This document shows positions 39,288-51,075 of a stretch of 64,000 nucleotides of DNA, piece by piece. This DNA comes from Peribolospora baueri. Its lineage: Eukaryota > Basidiomycota > Peribolosporomycetes > Peribolosporales > Peribolosporaceae. The position numbers and the translations under genes are program-made. Where the stretch lies: assembly GCA_029717555.1 (NCBI GenBank), contig JAMDHS010000014.1, positions 186,001 to 250,000 on the forward strand. The letters run 5' to 3'. Position 1 is the first letter of the stretch. Each line of letters opens with the position of its first letter. The notes under the pieces were generated by a model. It saw nothing but the letters and a program-made list of their open reading frames with translations, did no database searches and was not told the origin of the DNA.

Positions 39288-40116
39288 GTTGGGCTCACGC
39301 TCCAGCCCGGCCCAGCTGGCTCAACCTCCTCTGTTCGTTTTCTTTTAAGTGTGTCTGTGTGCCTTGGTTTCTTCCACTGTACTAGTACCATCCATCTCTC
39401 CTCTTCCGAGCCTTCCTTTCCTGATTGTCGATAAGAATCTCAGGATAGATGGAATGTCGCAGCGACTGGGCACGGCTCTGGCACCCACACGCGCGAGAAC
39501 CGCTTTCGATGCCGACGACGAGTGAGACAGCTCTTACGGCGAGGTGACGCAACGTGTGTGAGGGACCATCTCCTTGGCCGGCGGGGTCAGGGCTCGACGA
39601 GTCAAATAACCAACCACTCCTGCGCGTCGTCTCAAGGGGCAACGCCAGACCGAGACGAACACGACGATGCAGGCGACCAACGCTGACACGACCATCTTTT
39701 ACACAACGCCAAAGCAAAGCGAAACGCAGTCAGTCGCACGTCCTCCCAGCTTCCCTTGGGCACGTACGTACGTCACTCGGCCAACGAGGAGCCAGCATGT
39801 TCATTCTGACCGAGTTTAACTGCTCAGCTTCGCAGCCAGCAACTTATTTACTTTACTCCTGGCCGCTCAATCAAACCGTAACCCCGATCTCTGCCCTCCA
39901 TCTTCTTCTAAGCCAGCGAGAGCACATGCGTCGATCGTTGCTCGACTCGCCCAGCATGAGCATGACACAAACCGCAAACACACCGGAAACAAGCGACGCC
40001 ATCTCCGTTCTAGTTATCGGATGGGAGGTAGGTAGATAATGCCAGGAAGGTTTGTGGGAAAGAGAAGATAAAGGGATGGACGTGATGAAGGGGCACCCGG
40101 AGAGGGAGAGGCGCGC
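39288..40116. other. Convergent intergenic region POL12 / CYT1
   Basis: 830 bp between two stop codons. Two moderate open frames (minus 39382-39717, plus 39554-40039) have no motif, no splice support and overlap each other. I see no gene. Confidence 0.5.
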
Positions 40117-42287
40117 TTATTGCTTGGGGGGAGCGTAGACTGCAGCAGACCGAAGACAAACAGGAAGAGATGCACGAAACCAGGGAGATGAGTTGAAACC
40201 AGACAACAACAGAGACGGCACAAGAAGCAGAGTAAAGGATTGGTGGCGAGGAGTAAGCTACTCACCAAGCTTCCTGTTCTTGACCGGCGCCCACTTGAAG
40301 CGCTTGACCCAGAGAGAGATGGCGGTAAGGGCAGAGAGGATGATAATAACCTGTGAGGAGGGTCATGCACGTGAAAAAAAGGTCGGTAAAAACCCACACC
40401 TGGACGTTCCGCACATCCACGATCCCCACAGCCGACCGTCATGTCTCGAACGGACGTACCTGCATGCCCATCTTCTTCCTCTCATCGTGCTCCGGCTCGG
40501 AGGCCCAGTTGAGGAAAGTGACCACGTCCTTAGCCATCTGGGACGTCGTCGCCGGCGTGCCGTCCTCGTACTCGACAAGGCCATCGAACAGGACGCGCGC
40601 CATGGCAATCTTGGTGCTGTCAAGGGAGATGTCGGGAGAATCGGAAACGATCAACGTCCGCGCGCGTGGACGGATTGGTCACGTATGGAACAAGACTCAC
40701 CCGCTATTTGAACGGAAGTGTGGTGCGCGAAAACGCGGGAGAGCATATACAAGCTATCAGTGCTCCAGGCAAGAAAGACAACCAATCAGCCTGTAAATCG
40801 AGAAGGGTCACTCACGGGAAGTAGGGGTTGAAATTCATGCCCTCGGCAACGTGAAGGCCAGCCGGGGGGTCACGGTAGCCAGTCTGACCGGTGGAAGTGG
40901 AGGAGAAGCGGAGGACGGGATACGACATTAGCAGCCAGCCCTTCCATGAAGCACGGGATGCAACAAACGAGCGACTCACGAGGAGAGCGTAGACGTAGTC
41001 CTGAAGTGTCGACGGAAGAGAAACTATCAGCACCGTCGTTCATACCACGACGCACGAAAGTGACGAAAGGTCTCACAGCGGCGCCGTGCCTCGCCTTGAT
41101 GATCAAGCTGAGGTCAGGGGGGAGAGCACCAGCGTTGCCGGCCCTAGCAGCCTCCTCGTTAGCGTAAGGCCTGGGCATGTAATCGGCCAGCTTTCCGGGC
41201 CTCTGGAACATCTCTCCGTTGTCGTCCGGACCGTCCTCGTACTCCACCTCTTCGGCCATCGCCTTGACCTCATCGACGGTGTGCGAGACGCCGACAAGGT
41301 TGCGCCACGCGATGCGGTCGAGCGAGTGACACGCGGAGCAAACTTCGCGGTACACTTGGTAACCTCGACGGATGCTTGCAGTGGGAAAGGAGAGCGAAGG
41401 AGCGAAGGAGAGACGTGAGGAGAGATAAAAGACGGGGAGGACATCGGATCAGCGTTATCCGCCGTCATCACTTTAAGCCGCAGCTTAAACCAGGAACACT
41501 GAAAACCTGGGACTCACGCAGCGTGATCGAAGGTTTCGAAGATGCCCTTGTGCGGCCAAGGGTAAGCGGGAGGGTGGAGGCCTTCATCGGCGGCCGAGTT
41601 TGCGCTCGCCTCAGGAAGGAAAGGCAGCTGACCGTAGAGCTGAGTGTACCAGGCGATGGAGCCGACAGAGAAGAGGGAGAGAGAGACGGCTGCAGTCCGA
41701 GAGGTGAAAATGGACTGTTGGTGGGTTAGGCAATGAGAAGGAAGCAGATGAGTGAAAATGGAAATAATCAGTCGATGCCCAAACATCACACGACCGGAGT
41801 CGAGGGCTCACCTCAGAGCCGGCGGAAGAGGCACGCGTAGAAGCGAAGCGGACCTGAAGTAGGGCGCAGGGACCGCAAGGAAAGAGAAATGTTAAGCAAA
41901 GACGGTAGAGAAGAGAACGGACGAGCGATATCTTCCCTAGCCCCCTGTATTCCCCGGCTGGAAACATAAAGCTGCCTTCAACCGTGTCGTCGGCCGGACG
42001 AGGTGCAAGCATAGCCGTCTCTGCCACTCCACTCCAAGGTCGCCAACAGCCGTCACAACGCCGATTGCGATGCGCGATCGTCTCGACCCAATCCCATCCA
42101 CCCATCCATCCATCCACTCGACCCCTAGCCTCCGCGTCCGCGCTTCTACTATGCGCTGGCCATGTCATCCAGGTGTCGGCACGACGCTGACGCTCACCGC
42201 CTGAGTGCTGGACGCGGGGTAAGGGCCGACGGCCCTGCGCGCCGCGGCGGCTGCGCTCCTGGAAAGAGCCCTGGGAAGGAAAGCCAT
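40117..42287 (-). CDS. CYT1: Cytochrome c1, complex III
   Basis: Ten exons on the minus strand: 42287-42198, 41853-41812, 41714-41518, 41374-41077, 41000-40980, 40883-40816, 40703-40701 (3-nt micro-exon), 40616-40460, 40350-40266 and 40139-40117 (327 residues). The N-terminal mitochondrial presequence is rich in Arg and Ala ([20 protein letters not shown]). Then come the haem motif CSACHS in [59 protein letters not shown], the methionine ligand region [20 protein letters not shown], the membrane anchor [20 protein letters not shown] and the end NRKLVYAPPKQ. It passes electrons from the Rieske protein to cytochrome c in the inner membrane. The micro-exon CGG restores the glycine of FPGxxIAMAR. 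Confidence 0.95.
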
Positions 42288-42707
42288 GCGGGTGGTGTGA
42301 GACCTCGGCTAGGAGGGGAGGAGGGGGAGGAGATCAAGGCCGGGAGGAAAGCAAGGATGGCGATGGAGATGATCTTCGATGCCCTCGCCGCCTCTCCTCC
42401 GGCCGCGAAGACTGTACGGCGGCTGAACCCGGCGCGAGCGCTCGGTCCGCGTGCAAGAGACAGCTTCCGCACGTGGCCGCAGCCGCGTGCCAGAGGCCCC
42501 CGCGGCCAATCACGACGGGCTTATTCGGAAAGATTACGGGAGAGAGAGCCGGACAGACGGTGTCCTACAGACAGACGGACAACGTGGACGGTCGACGACG
42601 ACGACGACGACGACGCCGACGCCATGACCATGATTATCTGTTTATTACATTTGTGGAGACAATGGATACGGAAGGCATACAGAGAGACTAGCGCGACATC
42701 TCGCGTC
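42288..42707. promoter_or_regulatory. CYT1 promoter region
   Basis: 420 bp between the CTR86 stop and the CYT1 start, both on the minus strand. Contains a GAC run at 42596-42613. No coding signal. Confidence 0.5.
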
Positions 42708-45303
42708 TCATCCTCTTCCCGCCGGCAAGTCCTTCAGCTCGCCATCCAGGCCGACCAGGGCCAGAGGCTGCATCGCTTTGACGTACGCCTGGTTCGCCTC
42801 GTTGGCGATGAGCAGGTTGCGAAGCGCAAAGAGAGCGTGTTCTCGGATGTCTGCCGCTCCGCGAAAAGTGGGAGGGAGGACTAGAGTCAGCGGAGGGAGC
42901 CTGCCTGAACGAGCGAAGAGGAACGGGACGGCACCACTCACAGGGATTAGCATCATCCAATGGCGTCAACCCAAGCAACACCGCCAAACCGTCGCATTCC
43001 CTCACGCGATCCTGCGTCGCCCTGTCATCCACGCAGAGCGCTCCGATCAAGCGGACTAGATCCCGCTTGAGGAACATGAGCATTCGTGCGTCTTTGTGAC
43101 CCGCCGCAGGGCCCGCTGCCGCCAAAGACGTGTTGCTGTGTCGTGCTCGTGTCCCCGGGGCGGGAAGTGTGGGGGCGAATGCGACAGATTGGCGGAGGAG
43201 AGCTACGAGAACGCCAATGCATCGGGCATCGAGGACTCAGCATTTAAAAACAGCCCTGCTCCTCAACCTTACTGCTGCAGGGGAATACTCACAAACCAAC
43301 CGCTCGACGAAGCGAGTGTCTCCGCTCGTCATCCTCTCCAAAACCTTCCCGTTCGCCGCATTCCATCTTTCCCGCTGCCCCCGTCGGTCCCCCGCCGTTA
43401 ACGCAATCGTGAGGAAGCAGTGCAGAAACAGGATGAGCGTTTTGAGCACGACGGGCAGTCGCCGGTCCGGCTCAGGCACCTCCGACGCTGGTGAATCGTC
43501 CGAAGCAGTCGAAACTGCTTGTGAGCTAACCCCAACGCCAACAGCGCTGGGAGCGGACGGCGGTGTGGATACCCGCATCGCTTCTTCCGCAAAGGCGCCA
43601 AGAGACATAAAAGCATCGACGAGGAACGTCAAACCGTCGGCATCGGGGCCTGTCTCCTCCTCCTGCGATCCCCGGAAATGGAGCCATGAATCGAGCAGCT
43701 TGAGCAACGTGACCTGCGAGGAAGTTACTAGTGTCGTGTCAGAAGGGGGGGCGAGGTTGCGATAAAGCGTGTCGGCGAGGGCGTCTTGAAAGAGGAGAGC
43801 GAAGATGGTGTAGCTGGGGTCGAGTCGGGTGGACGGAAAAAAGGGTTAGATATGCGAAAGGTGTGCCTCAGTTTCACAAACGAATATGTCCAACTCACGC
43901 CAGACCTATCGAGTCCTCGGGATTCTCATCACCGTTGTCTGTGGTCGTCTTTCCGTCTTCCAACTCGTTTTCATTTTCGAGGATACCGTCGACGTGAAAC
44001 AGCAACGACTGCACGACCGACAAGCCGGCCGGAGAAGTGACGAAGCTGCGTCTGAACGAACGAGCACAATGGAAGATTAGAGTTGCCGCTCCGAAGCCAG
44101 AAAGAGATGCTTGGAAGGTAGGCAGTCTCACCTTCGTTCCCTATTGTACCGCAGGCAGTTGAGGATAAGCACTTGAGTGGCTGAGACCGTGGCAGGTTCA
44201 GGCGATGTGAGGACTCGGCTGAAGATGGAGGCAGAACGTCGATCACCGACGTAATGTTGAATGCGGAAGTGAGTAGAAGGGACAGAGGGCAGCCAGGATT
44301 ATCATACATCCCACTCCCACCTCCGCTGAGAGGGGAAATTGAATCCTCACATAAGCAGATTGTCATGAGCGCCTACGCCCACGAACGTCTCCCACAATCG
44401 CGCCTGCAGGTCGTCATTCGAAGTGATGGCGTTGGAAAGGAGCTGGACCAACGCTCTATTCAGTGGCAGGCCTTTGGGGGTTAGGGGACGGGGTGGATTC
44501 GGGATAGGTGATGGACAATGGAAGGGATCATGAGCATGTACAAACGACGACAAGAAACGATGATAAGTAAAAAGTATATGATTTGGTAGCCATGGACTTA
44601 CACTCGGTGTCGGAAAGTCGAGCAAAAGAGGTAGCATAGAAGAGCAGCATCCGTATGGAGCGTTCTTCTTCGCTGATAAGGGAAACAGAAGAACGGTGAG
44701 GGCAGAGGGGTTCCCTGTCAGACATACGCATACTCTGTATACCATAAATTCCAAAATTGAGGGCCAGGGTCTGTGAGTGTCAAGCACCGAACTTACAACA
44801 CTCTCTCCTGCGCCTCCTTGCCCCCAGCCGCGGCGTTCCTCAACATTCTTGCCAAACTGATGGCTACCAAAATCGCCACCTGTTTTACGTTCACATCAGC
44901 AGCTGGTTTTGGATCCTGAGGCGGCTTGGCTTCCGCTTCTTCCGCCGTAGAACAGTCTTGGATCGTACGGACGAGAGAACGCCAGAGGTATGAAATAGCT
45001 GGCCATGGGACAACCTCTGGGGAGGTTCGGCTAGAGGACGGGAGCAGGTTGAGGTTTCGGAAGTGGTCAACAGCTTCTGGCAGGCTCAAGCTCGAACGAT
45101 CGGAAAGAATATCAAGAGGCCGGGTTACTGCTGATGCAAGGGCCGGCACCCGACGGTGCTCACCGGTACTCCGCGTCCCTAAGCTTCGCCGCCTCCTCGT
45201 CCAGCTCGGCAATCAGCGCGCGACCACCCACGTCGGTCGAACGCAAAAACCGTTGAATGGCCTCATCAAGACTTGCAGCCTGCGCTCCAGCGCCTGTGCC
45301 CAT
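42708..45303 (-). CDS. CTR86: Ataxin-10 family protein (Ctr86-like)
   Basis: Minus-strand, multi-exon gene. Start ATG 45303 (MGTGAGAQAASLDEAIQRFL); first exon ends at 45164; second exon starts at 45090 (LSLPEAVDHFRNLNLLP). Later coding blocks include NVKQVAILVAISLARMLRNA, ERSIRMLLFYATSFARLSDT, NRALVQLLSNAITSNDDLQA, FVTSPAGLSVVQSLLFHVDG and TLLKLLDSWLHFRGSQ. The ataxin-10 homology box sits at the end: LKRDLVRLIGALCVDDRATQ, ECDGLAVLLGLTPLDDANPC and DIREHALFALRNLLIANEAN. The stop is at 42710-42708. The armadillo-like helices match the family. In yeast Ctr86 is essential with a poorly defined role, and human ATXN10 acts in cytokinesis. Some exon borders were not resolved. Confidence 0.88.
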
Positions 45304-45731
45304 GGCCGCGTAAGTGGGCTTGCTAATTCAGAGCTCCCAGTTTATATGGTCCTGGCTCTTCGAAGCGCGCGCGGATGCCAGATCACGTGCCGCCTTGTGA
45401 TTGATCGAAGGACAGCAAGAACGCGGTCCGTCGATGTACACGGAATGGCCTGCTATAAGACAGATGTAGAGCCTGCCAAGACCCGGTAGGATACTTCGTC
45501 GCACGCGTAGGAGAGACCGAGTGTCTTCTTACACACAAGGTGGACTCGAGAGGAAGAAAGCACTGGCGATCCATCGCTCGCTACTGCCTGCTTGCTTCCT
45601 CTCAGTCGCGACTATCAACGCGCCTGGAGAGCGCTGCGGCAGATGCCTACAACTTTGGCTGGTCTGGTCGATCCAGTCCAACTGCAACTCATCACTCCTC
45701 TTCTTCTCGCCATGCTTGCGACGTTCTCAAC
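45304..45731. promoter_or_regulatory. Divergent promoter CTR86 / KMT
   Basis: 428 bp with a CACGTG at 45384. The plus-strand frame is open upstream of the ATG at 45732, so the methyltransferase could begin earlier, but no upstream ATG in that frame is present. Confidence 0.5.
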
Positions 45732-48697
45732 ATGACTCGCCCTTCCTTCCTCGTGGCCGAGGAACAATATTCAGACTTACAAGACTTTATGCTTTCCGAG
45801 CCCCGAGGTCCCGATATGCGAAATGCCGAGCTCTTCCTGGCCATGATCACTGAAGCAGAACCTCCAGAGACGCTCGAGGTGGCGCCCGTTCGTATTGAGA
45901 ATACGGTCGATGACGAAAGGCAAGATCTTTCCCAGGGCCACTCATCCACATACGTGCCCCTTTACTGCATGCTCAAGTCTTCCTGTCGCCTTTTTCGCCC
46001 TTCCTCCGATGCATTCGGGGTCCAACCTTGCAGCTGTCCCCCCTTTGAGTTCCAATAAGTGGACCGCTACGTATACACCAACTCGGTGGCCCCACCACCA
46101 CCTTAGGTGCTGCAGGGCTGTGACTGTGATGCGGATGAGTGTGATCCTAAGACGTGCGCTTGCTTCAAGAGGCACATCGAGCTCGACCCAGTCAGCTGGG
46201 AAGGGTATGAGGACTTTGCCTATAATAGGGAGGGGCTGTGGGTGGGGCTTCGAGGCGCCCCTGCTTGGGAGTGCAATAGGTGCGTTGTTACTTCTAAGTC
46301 CGCCGATGTCTGGGTATATTTAGAAGCTCATATCTCTGCTGCTGGCGACTCCAAGTAAATGCGGCTGTTCCTCTTCGTGTCGAAATAGAGTCAGTATAAA
46401 GATGCGCACCCGCTCATGTCAGACAGCGTAGACGTTGACTTCGATGTTCTCTGCGCTGCATCAGGTCGTTCAGAAGGGCCGGCGCGTTCCTATTTGCCTC
46501 TTCAAGACACGCAAGAAGGGTTGGGGTACGTTTCTGATCGGCTTCCTCAGCCGCCGTAGCTCATTTTAATTCCTAGCACTTTCCATCTTGACGGACAGGT
46601 ATCAAGGCCGACAGCTACATTCCTTCCGGAACCTTCATCGCTGTCTATGCCGGCGAGCTGGTGAAGGACGAGGAGGCTGAGGTTAGGGGCTTTTTGTACG
46701 AGAAGGAGGGTAGAATATACCAGTTCGACCTCGACTTCTGGCACTGTAACGCTTGGATGAACGAAAAGAGGTTTCTGACCGGACTGCCTCTCAAGAAGGA
46801 CGCCACGCGCTGGAAGGTGAGCTACGGAGAACGGCTGGTCGCCCGGTCGCGGCCACATATGCACTGGCTTCATGCGCCAGTAATCGAATCCGTTTGACGT
46901 CCTGACTCCCTGCTTTTGTTTGGATCGGATGGATTCTCGGCAGAGGCGTCCAGTGTCTGTGACCCAAGAGCCGGAAACGCCAAACCAGTTGCGAAAGGGA
47001 AAAGACCTGGGCTCGGCGCCGAGGGCAAAACGACAGCCAACCATGGTCCTGTCTCCACCTCCCTCAGCTCTTTCGCCTCAGGTCAATGGCAAGAAGGTGG
47101 GTGCATCGTATCCTGTATCGCACGATGGAGCAACTATGCTTTAATTTCATGGATGTCGACTAGCTCAGGTTTGCAGCTACAAACTAATGTGCTTAGTCGC
47201 TGACTGGACAGTCCATATGTTTCTTTCGTACACAGGCATCGGATGTGACACCTTCCTCACGGCCGATAAACGGATCCGTCTTTCCTTCCCTAGGTCGTTC
47301 TCCGGTTCGGGATGGAAGTTCGGTGATGACGCCAATATCTCTTCTGTCCGACGGGGATGACGACGACGACAACGACTATTATCCTCCAGACGGGATCACG
47401 ATGGAGATCCGACGTCCAGCAAAAAGGCCGAGGTTAGACAACCATCCAATGTCGGAAAAGCAAAATGAGCTCGGTTCCACCGCATTTGCGAATGGCTTTC
47501 CGGCCCTTGGTCGGCACACTTGTTTCAGCCCGTCTCCTGAGTCGAGTACTGGGGACCAAAATAATGCCTTCGAAGAGGCCGTGCAGACGAAGGAGGGAGA
47601 GACGAACGACGATATCAATGAGGACGTTGATGGCCATGAAGACGTTGGTGATCATGAGGACGTTGATGATCACCAGGACGTTGGTGATCATGAGGACGTT
47701 GGTGATCATGAGGACGTTGGTGATCATGAGGACGTTGATGATCATGAGGACGTTGCTGGTCATGAGGACCTTGATGATCATGAGGACGTTGGTGATCATG
47801 AGGACGCTGATGATCATGAGGGCGTTGCTGGTCATGAGGACGTTGATGATCATGAGGACCTTCATGATCCTCAGTTAAACGAGGATCTTGTCGGTGTTGA
47901 TGCTTTCCACTATGGAAACGTGAGTTTACTCTCGGCCGGTCACTGTCTTCTGTCTGTCTGTCCGAAGCTTTCCTTACCAAGGCTTCCGGCACCCTGTCGG
48001 TTCGGTTCCTACAGATCTCTCGATTCCTCAAGTGAGCCTTGCATCGCCTTCCTGCGCTTTGCGGTCAATCTCACTGACGTGCTGTTCCTTCACACGATCT
48101 CCTTCCGTCCAGTCACTCATGCGATCCAAACTGCTACCTCCATCCGGTCTACGTCGAAGATCACGATCCACTTCGACCCTACCTTGCATTGTTCGCCAAG
48201 CGCGATATAGCCGAAGGCGAGGAGCTCACGTTCAGTTGTTTTGGCGATGACGACGACGATGTGGAAGGAGAGGAGGACGTTGTGACCAATGTTGATGAGG
48301 AAACGTACGTGTTGGAGGGACGCAAAGGGCCCCCGCAGACTGCCCTTCCTGAATCGCTCACCCATGGTAAGGCGAAAGACGCTACGACGGGAACGAGATC
48401 GGCGAGGATGTTGGCCCTCGAGCGCGTCGTTGATGCGGACAGTCCTGAAAGGCGGCGCCGAGCCGCTACGGTCGCCGCTTCCTTGTTGGGACCCGCTGCA
48501 GCGAAGAGTGAGGGGTGGGGGACTCGAAAGGATACTTGCTTTTGCGGTGAGTCCTCAATTTATGACTCGTCGCTTGTATCTTGCATCAGCGGCGTGTCTA
48601 TCTTGTCCGACCTTGTTCGTTCTAACTCGGTCTGCCATGCACGTTTCGTCCCTACACAGGCGCGAGGAATTGTCGAGGCAAGCAATTCAGCATGTAA
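45732..48697 (+). CDS. SUV39/Clr4-type histone H3K9 methyltransferase with interrupted SET domain
   Basis: Exons: 45732-45919, 46034-46279, 46356-46389, 46465-46525, 46599-46816, 46944-47096, 47236-47919, 48015-48031, 48113-48546 and 48660-48697. The pre-SET zinc cage is complete: VLQGCDCDADECDPKTCAC, then ECNSKCGCSSSCRNR. SET motifs: RKKGWGIKADSYIPSGTFIA, VYAGEL, YQFDLDFW, VDAFHYGNISRFLNHSCDPN and EGEELTFSCFG. Post-SET: CFCGARNCRGK. Between YQFDLDFW and VDAFHYG lies an insert of roughly 300 residues containing an 18-bp tandem repeat. Two in-frame stops (46056-46058, 46104-46106) sit in the pre-SET start region if exon 46034-46279 is used. An alternative intron 45954-46106 removes both. No chromodomain is visible. 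The enzyme should build heterochromatin. Confidence 0.85.
47624..47872 (+). repeat. 18-bp coding tandem repeat in the SET insert
   Basis: About 14 units of GAGGACGTTGRTGATCAT type, each coding six residues (EDVGDH, EDVDDH, EDVAGH variants). The repeat stays in frame over its whole length. Confidence 0.9.
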
Positions 48698-49084
48698 GAT
48701 GCTGCGCTTCCATCACTTTCACGTCTCCCCCTTCTTTCTTGCTGTTCGACCGTCATCGTATGCCTCCGTTCCTTCGCCGTTTGGCTTGTGTGACCCTCTC
48801 AGCATGGGACAGAGCCATCACCACTACAAGCATCCATCCATCGTCGTCCCTAGAATTTCGTTTGATCTGCTGTTGTACTGCAATTGTAACCAGGCGTGGA
48901 ACGCGCCCCCTCTGTCGTCTACACGTGATGAGATATCGATCCGATCACTTTGAGAGAAGACTTGATCTTCTAAAGCAGGTTCCAACACGCACGTCCTCGC
49001 ACCCTCGTCTCACCACTTTGCCGCAAACGCTCTTCTAAAAACATCCCCCCGGAACGACCAACCGACTGGGATTAGAAATTAGAG
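48698..49084. other. Intergenic KMT / RRP45
   Basis: 387 bp holding the methyltransferase 3' end and the RRP45 promoter. No further signal seen. Confidence 0.5.
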
Positions 49085-50590
49085 ATGCCGCCTCCAGAAC
49101 TCGAACCGACGATCACGGAGCGCGACTTCGTATTCTCCACCTTGCCAGAAGGCCTCCGCGTCGACGGGAGGGGGATGATGGATATGCGCGAGCTGGAAAT
49201 CCGTTTCGGCGAGGAGTTGGGATGGTGTGAGGTTAGGTTGGGGGAGGGAAGGTGAGTTGCTGTTCATTTCTGTGACGTGCCAGTTTTGTGTATGGAGCTC
49301 GGTCGAAGACTGGGAGACTGGGATGGTTCGGTTGTGCCGCCGGTGTGCTTGGTGAACGGCGCGAGCATAGGCTACGTTCGCAGCCCTCGGTACGGAGGGG
49401 GAAGGGGGGGGGGGAGGGTGGAATGAAACGGTGGGGTACGGTGCCCCCGATCTCTCGTCCGCTCATTCTTTCTCCCTCCGCCTTTTCGTTGCTTCTTGTA
49501 GGGTCATTGCACAAGTCTCCGCCTCCATCGTCCCGCCGCGAGAGGACCGGCCGTACGAAGGCTTCCTGATTTTGCACACCGAGGTGTCGCCTATGGCTGG
49601 ACCTGGGTTTGAAGCTGGAAGGTATGTGGAGCAAGCTCTTACCGTTCTTCATCGTCCCATTCTCTATCTGGACGGAAACTAGGGACACCCTGGAGGAGCT
49701 GACCGACCCGTCGTCGCTGGTTGTCTTTGCACCCATCAGAGCATCGGAGGAGGAGGTGCTCATCACGAGGCTCTTAGAGAAGGCTTTGAGAAGGAGCGAC
49801 GCGGTGGATAGGGAGGCTTTGTGCATCGTCGCTGGGCAGAAGGTGAGCGAGACATGGCCGCTCCCGTGTCACCCCTCTCATTTTAGTTCTGAGAATGAAG
49901 CCTCATCTCCTATCTCGTTTTTACACCTTTCGTCTCGGAAAAGGTCTGGCAAATACGGGTAGATGTCCATTTTCTCTCTCACGAGGGGAACCTTGTTGAT
50001 CCGGCGTGCATAGCCGCCATTACGGCGCTCCACCACTTCCGAAGACCGGACGTGACGGTCATCGGCGATGAGGTGGAAGTGGTGAGTGAGCGCGTGCCAC
50101 GATGCTTCCCCCTGCTCTCTGGTCCTAATCCGATTGGCTACTTTGTCTATTTCGTTCAGCACTCCATCGAGGAGAGAGTGCCAGTCCCTCTGGCGATACA
50201 TCACACGCCTGTATGCGTCACGTTCGCCTTCTTCGATGACGGGTGAGTTGAATCGCATACCTTCTTGATTTCCTATGGGCGACCATCTGCGGCCTCAACC
50301 CCCTTGTCTCACTCGGCCCATATCTGTCATCTCTTTACTTTTCCCATAGCCCCCATACCATCATCGACCCTACTGCCCTCGAGCTCGCCCTTTCCTCCTC
50401 GACGCTCACTCTCACCCTCAACGCCCAAAAGGAGATCTGCGCCCTTACCAAAGCGGGCGGCGCGCCGCTGGAGCCAGATGAGATTTTGAGGGTGATGAAC
50501 ATCGCCGTCGGCAGGGTCAGGGAAATTAGCACAAGTATCAAAAAAGCGTTGGAAGAGGATGCGAAGGAGAGAGTCATCGAGGTGCGATGA
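49085..50590 (+). CDS. RRP45: Exosome complex core subunit Rrp45
   Basis: Six exons: 49085-49251, 49502-49621, 49683-49842, 49944-50081, 50160-50242 and 50350-50590 (302 residues). The RNase PH fold begins with LPEGLRVDGRGMMDMRELEI and continues with VIAQVSASIVPP, ALRRSDAVDREALCIVAGQK, VWQIRVDVHFLSHEGNLVDP, VPLAIHHTPVCVTFAFFDDG and IDPTALELALSSSTLTLTLN. It is a catalytically inactive ring subunit of the 3'-5' RNA exosome in nucleus and cytoplasm. The short C-terminus (no PM/Scl tail) is as in yeast. Intron 1 is long for this window (250 nt). Confidence 0.95.
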
Positions 50591-51075
50591 CGATGACCCT
50601 TGCTAGACTTGACTCTGGGGTGGGAAGTCGAACTGGCGAAGCACAGCGGGTATGGCAGTTGTGCTCGTGCCGACTCTCGCACCTACGACAATGTAATTAT
50701 ACGCGACCGCACAACTTGGCATTCAAGTTCGGTCGCATGAGCGACCAGTGGAGCTTTCTAGCGGCTTTCTAGGAACTTTCTAGTCGGCATGTTTTTCTCT
50801 TATTGCGTCCGGTGAACGCTTATAGGACGGAGGTCAGGCCGACTTCAAGGCCACTTTGTCGACCCGACGGACGAGGCAGTGCCGAACGTAAGAAATCCCT
50901 TTGTCCCCAGAATATTCGCAGCCGCTCGCCTTGCTCTTAAGTTCTCTAGCCTCGCAAAGGCAGGACATGGTTTTGTATCGAACGTCGTCGTTATCATCAT
51001 CATCATCGCCCTCCATTCTCAGCGGCCCGCGAGAAGGAGATGTACAAAATAGAGGAAGGGGGGAACCGAAGCCTT
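50591..51075. other. Convergent intergenic region RRP45 / EFB1
   Basis: 485 bp between two stop codons. A TTTCTAG motif occurs three times in 50755-50782. No gene. Confidence 0.5.

Noticed and set aside
47624-47872. Evenly spaced repeat that could suggest a CRISPR array
   Set aside because: Units are contiguous, without spacers, lie in an exon and keep the reading frame; the host is a eukaryote.
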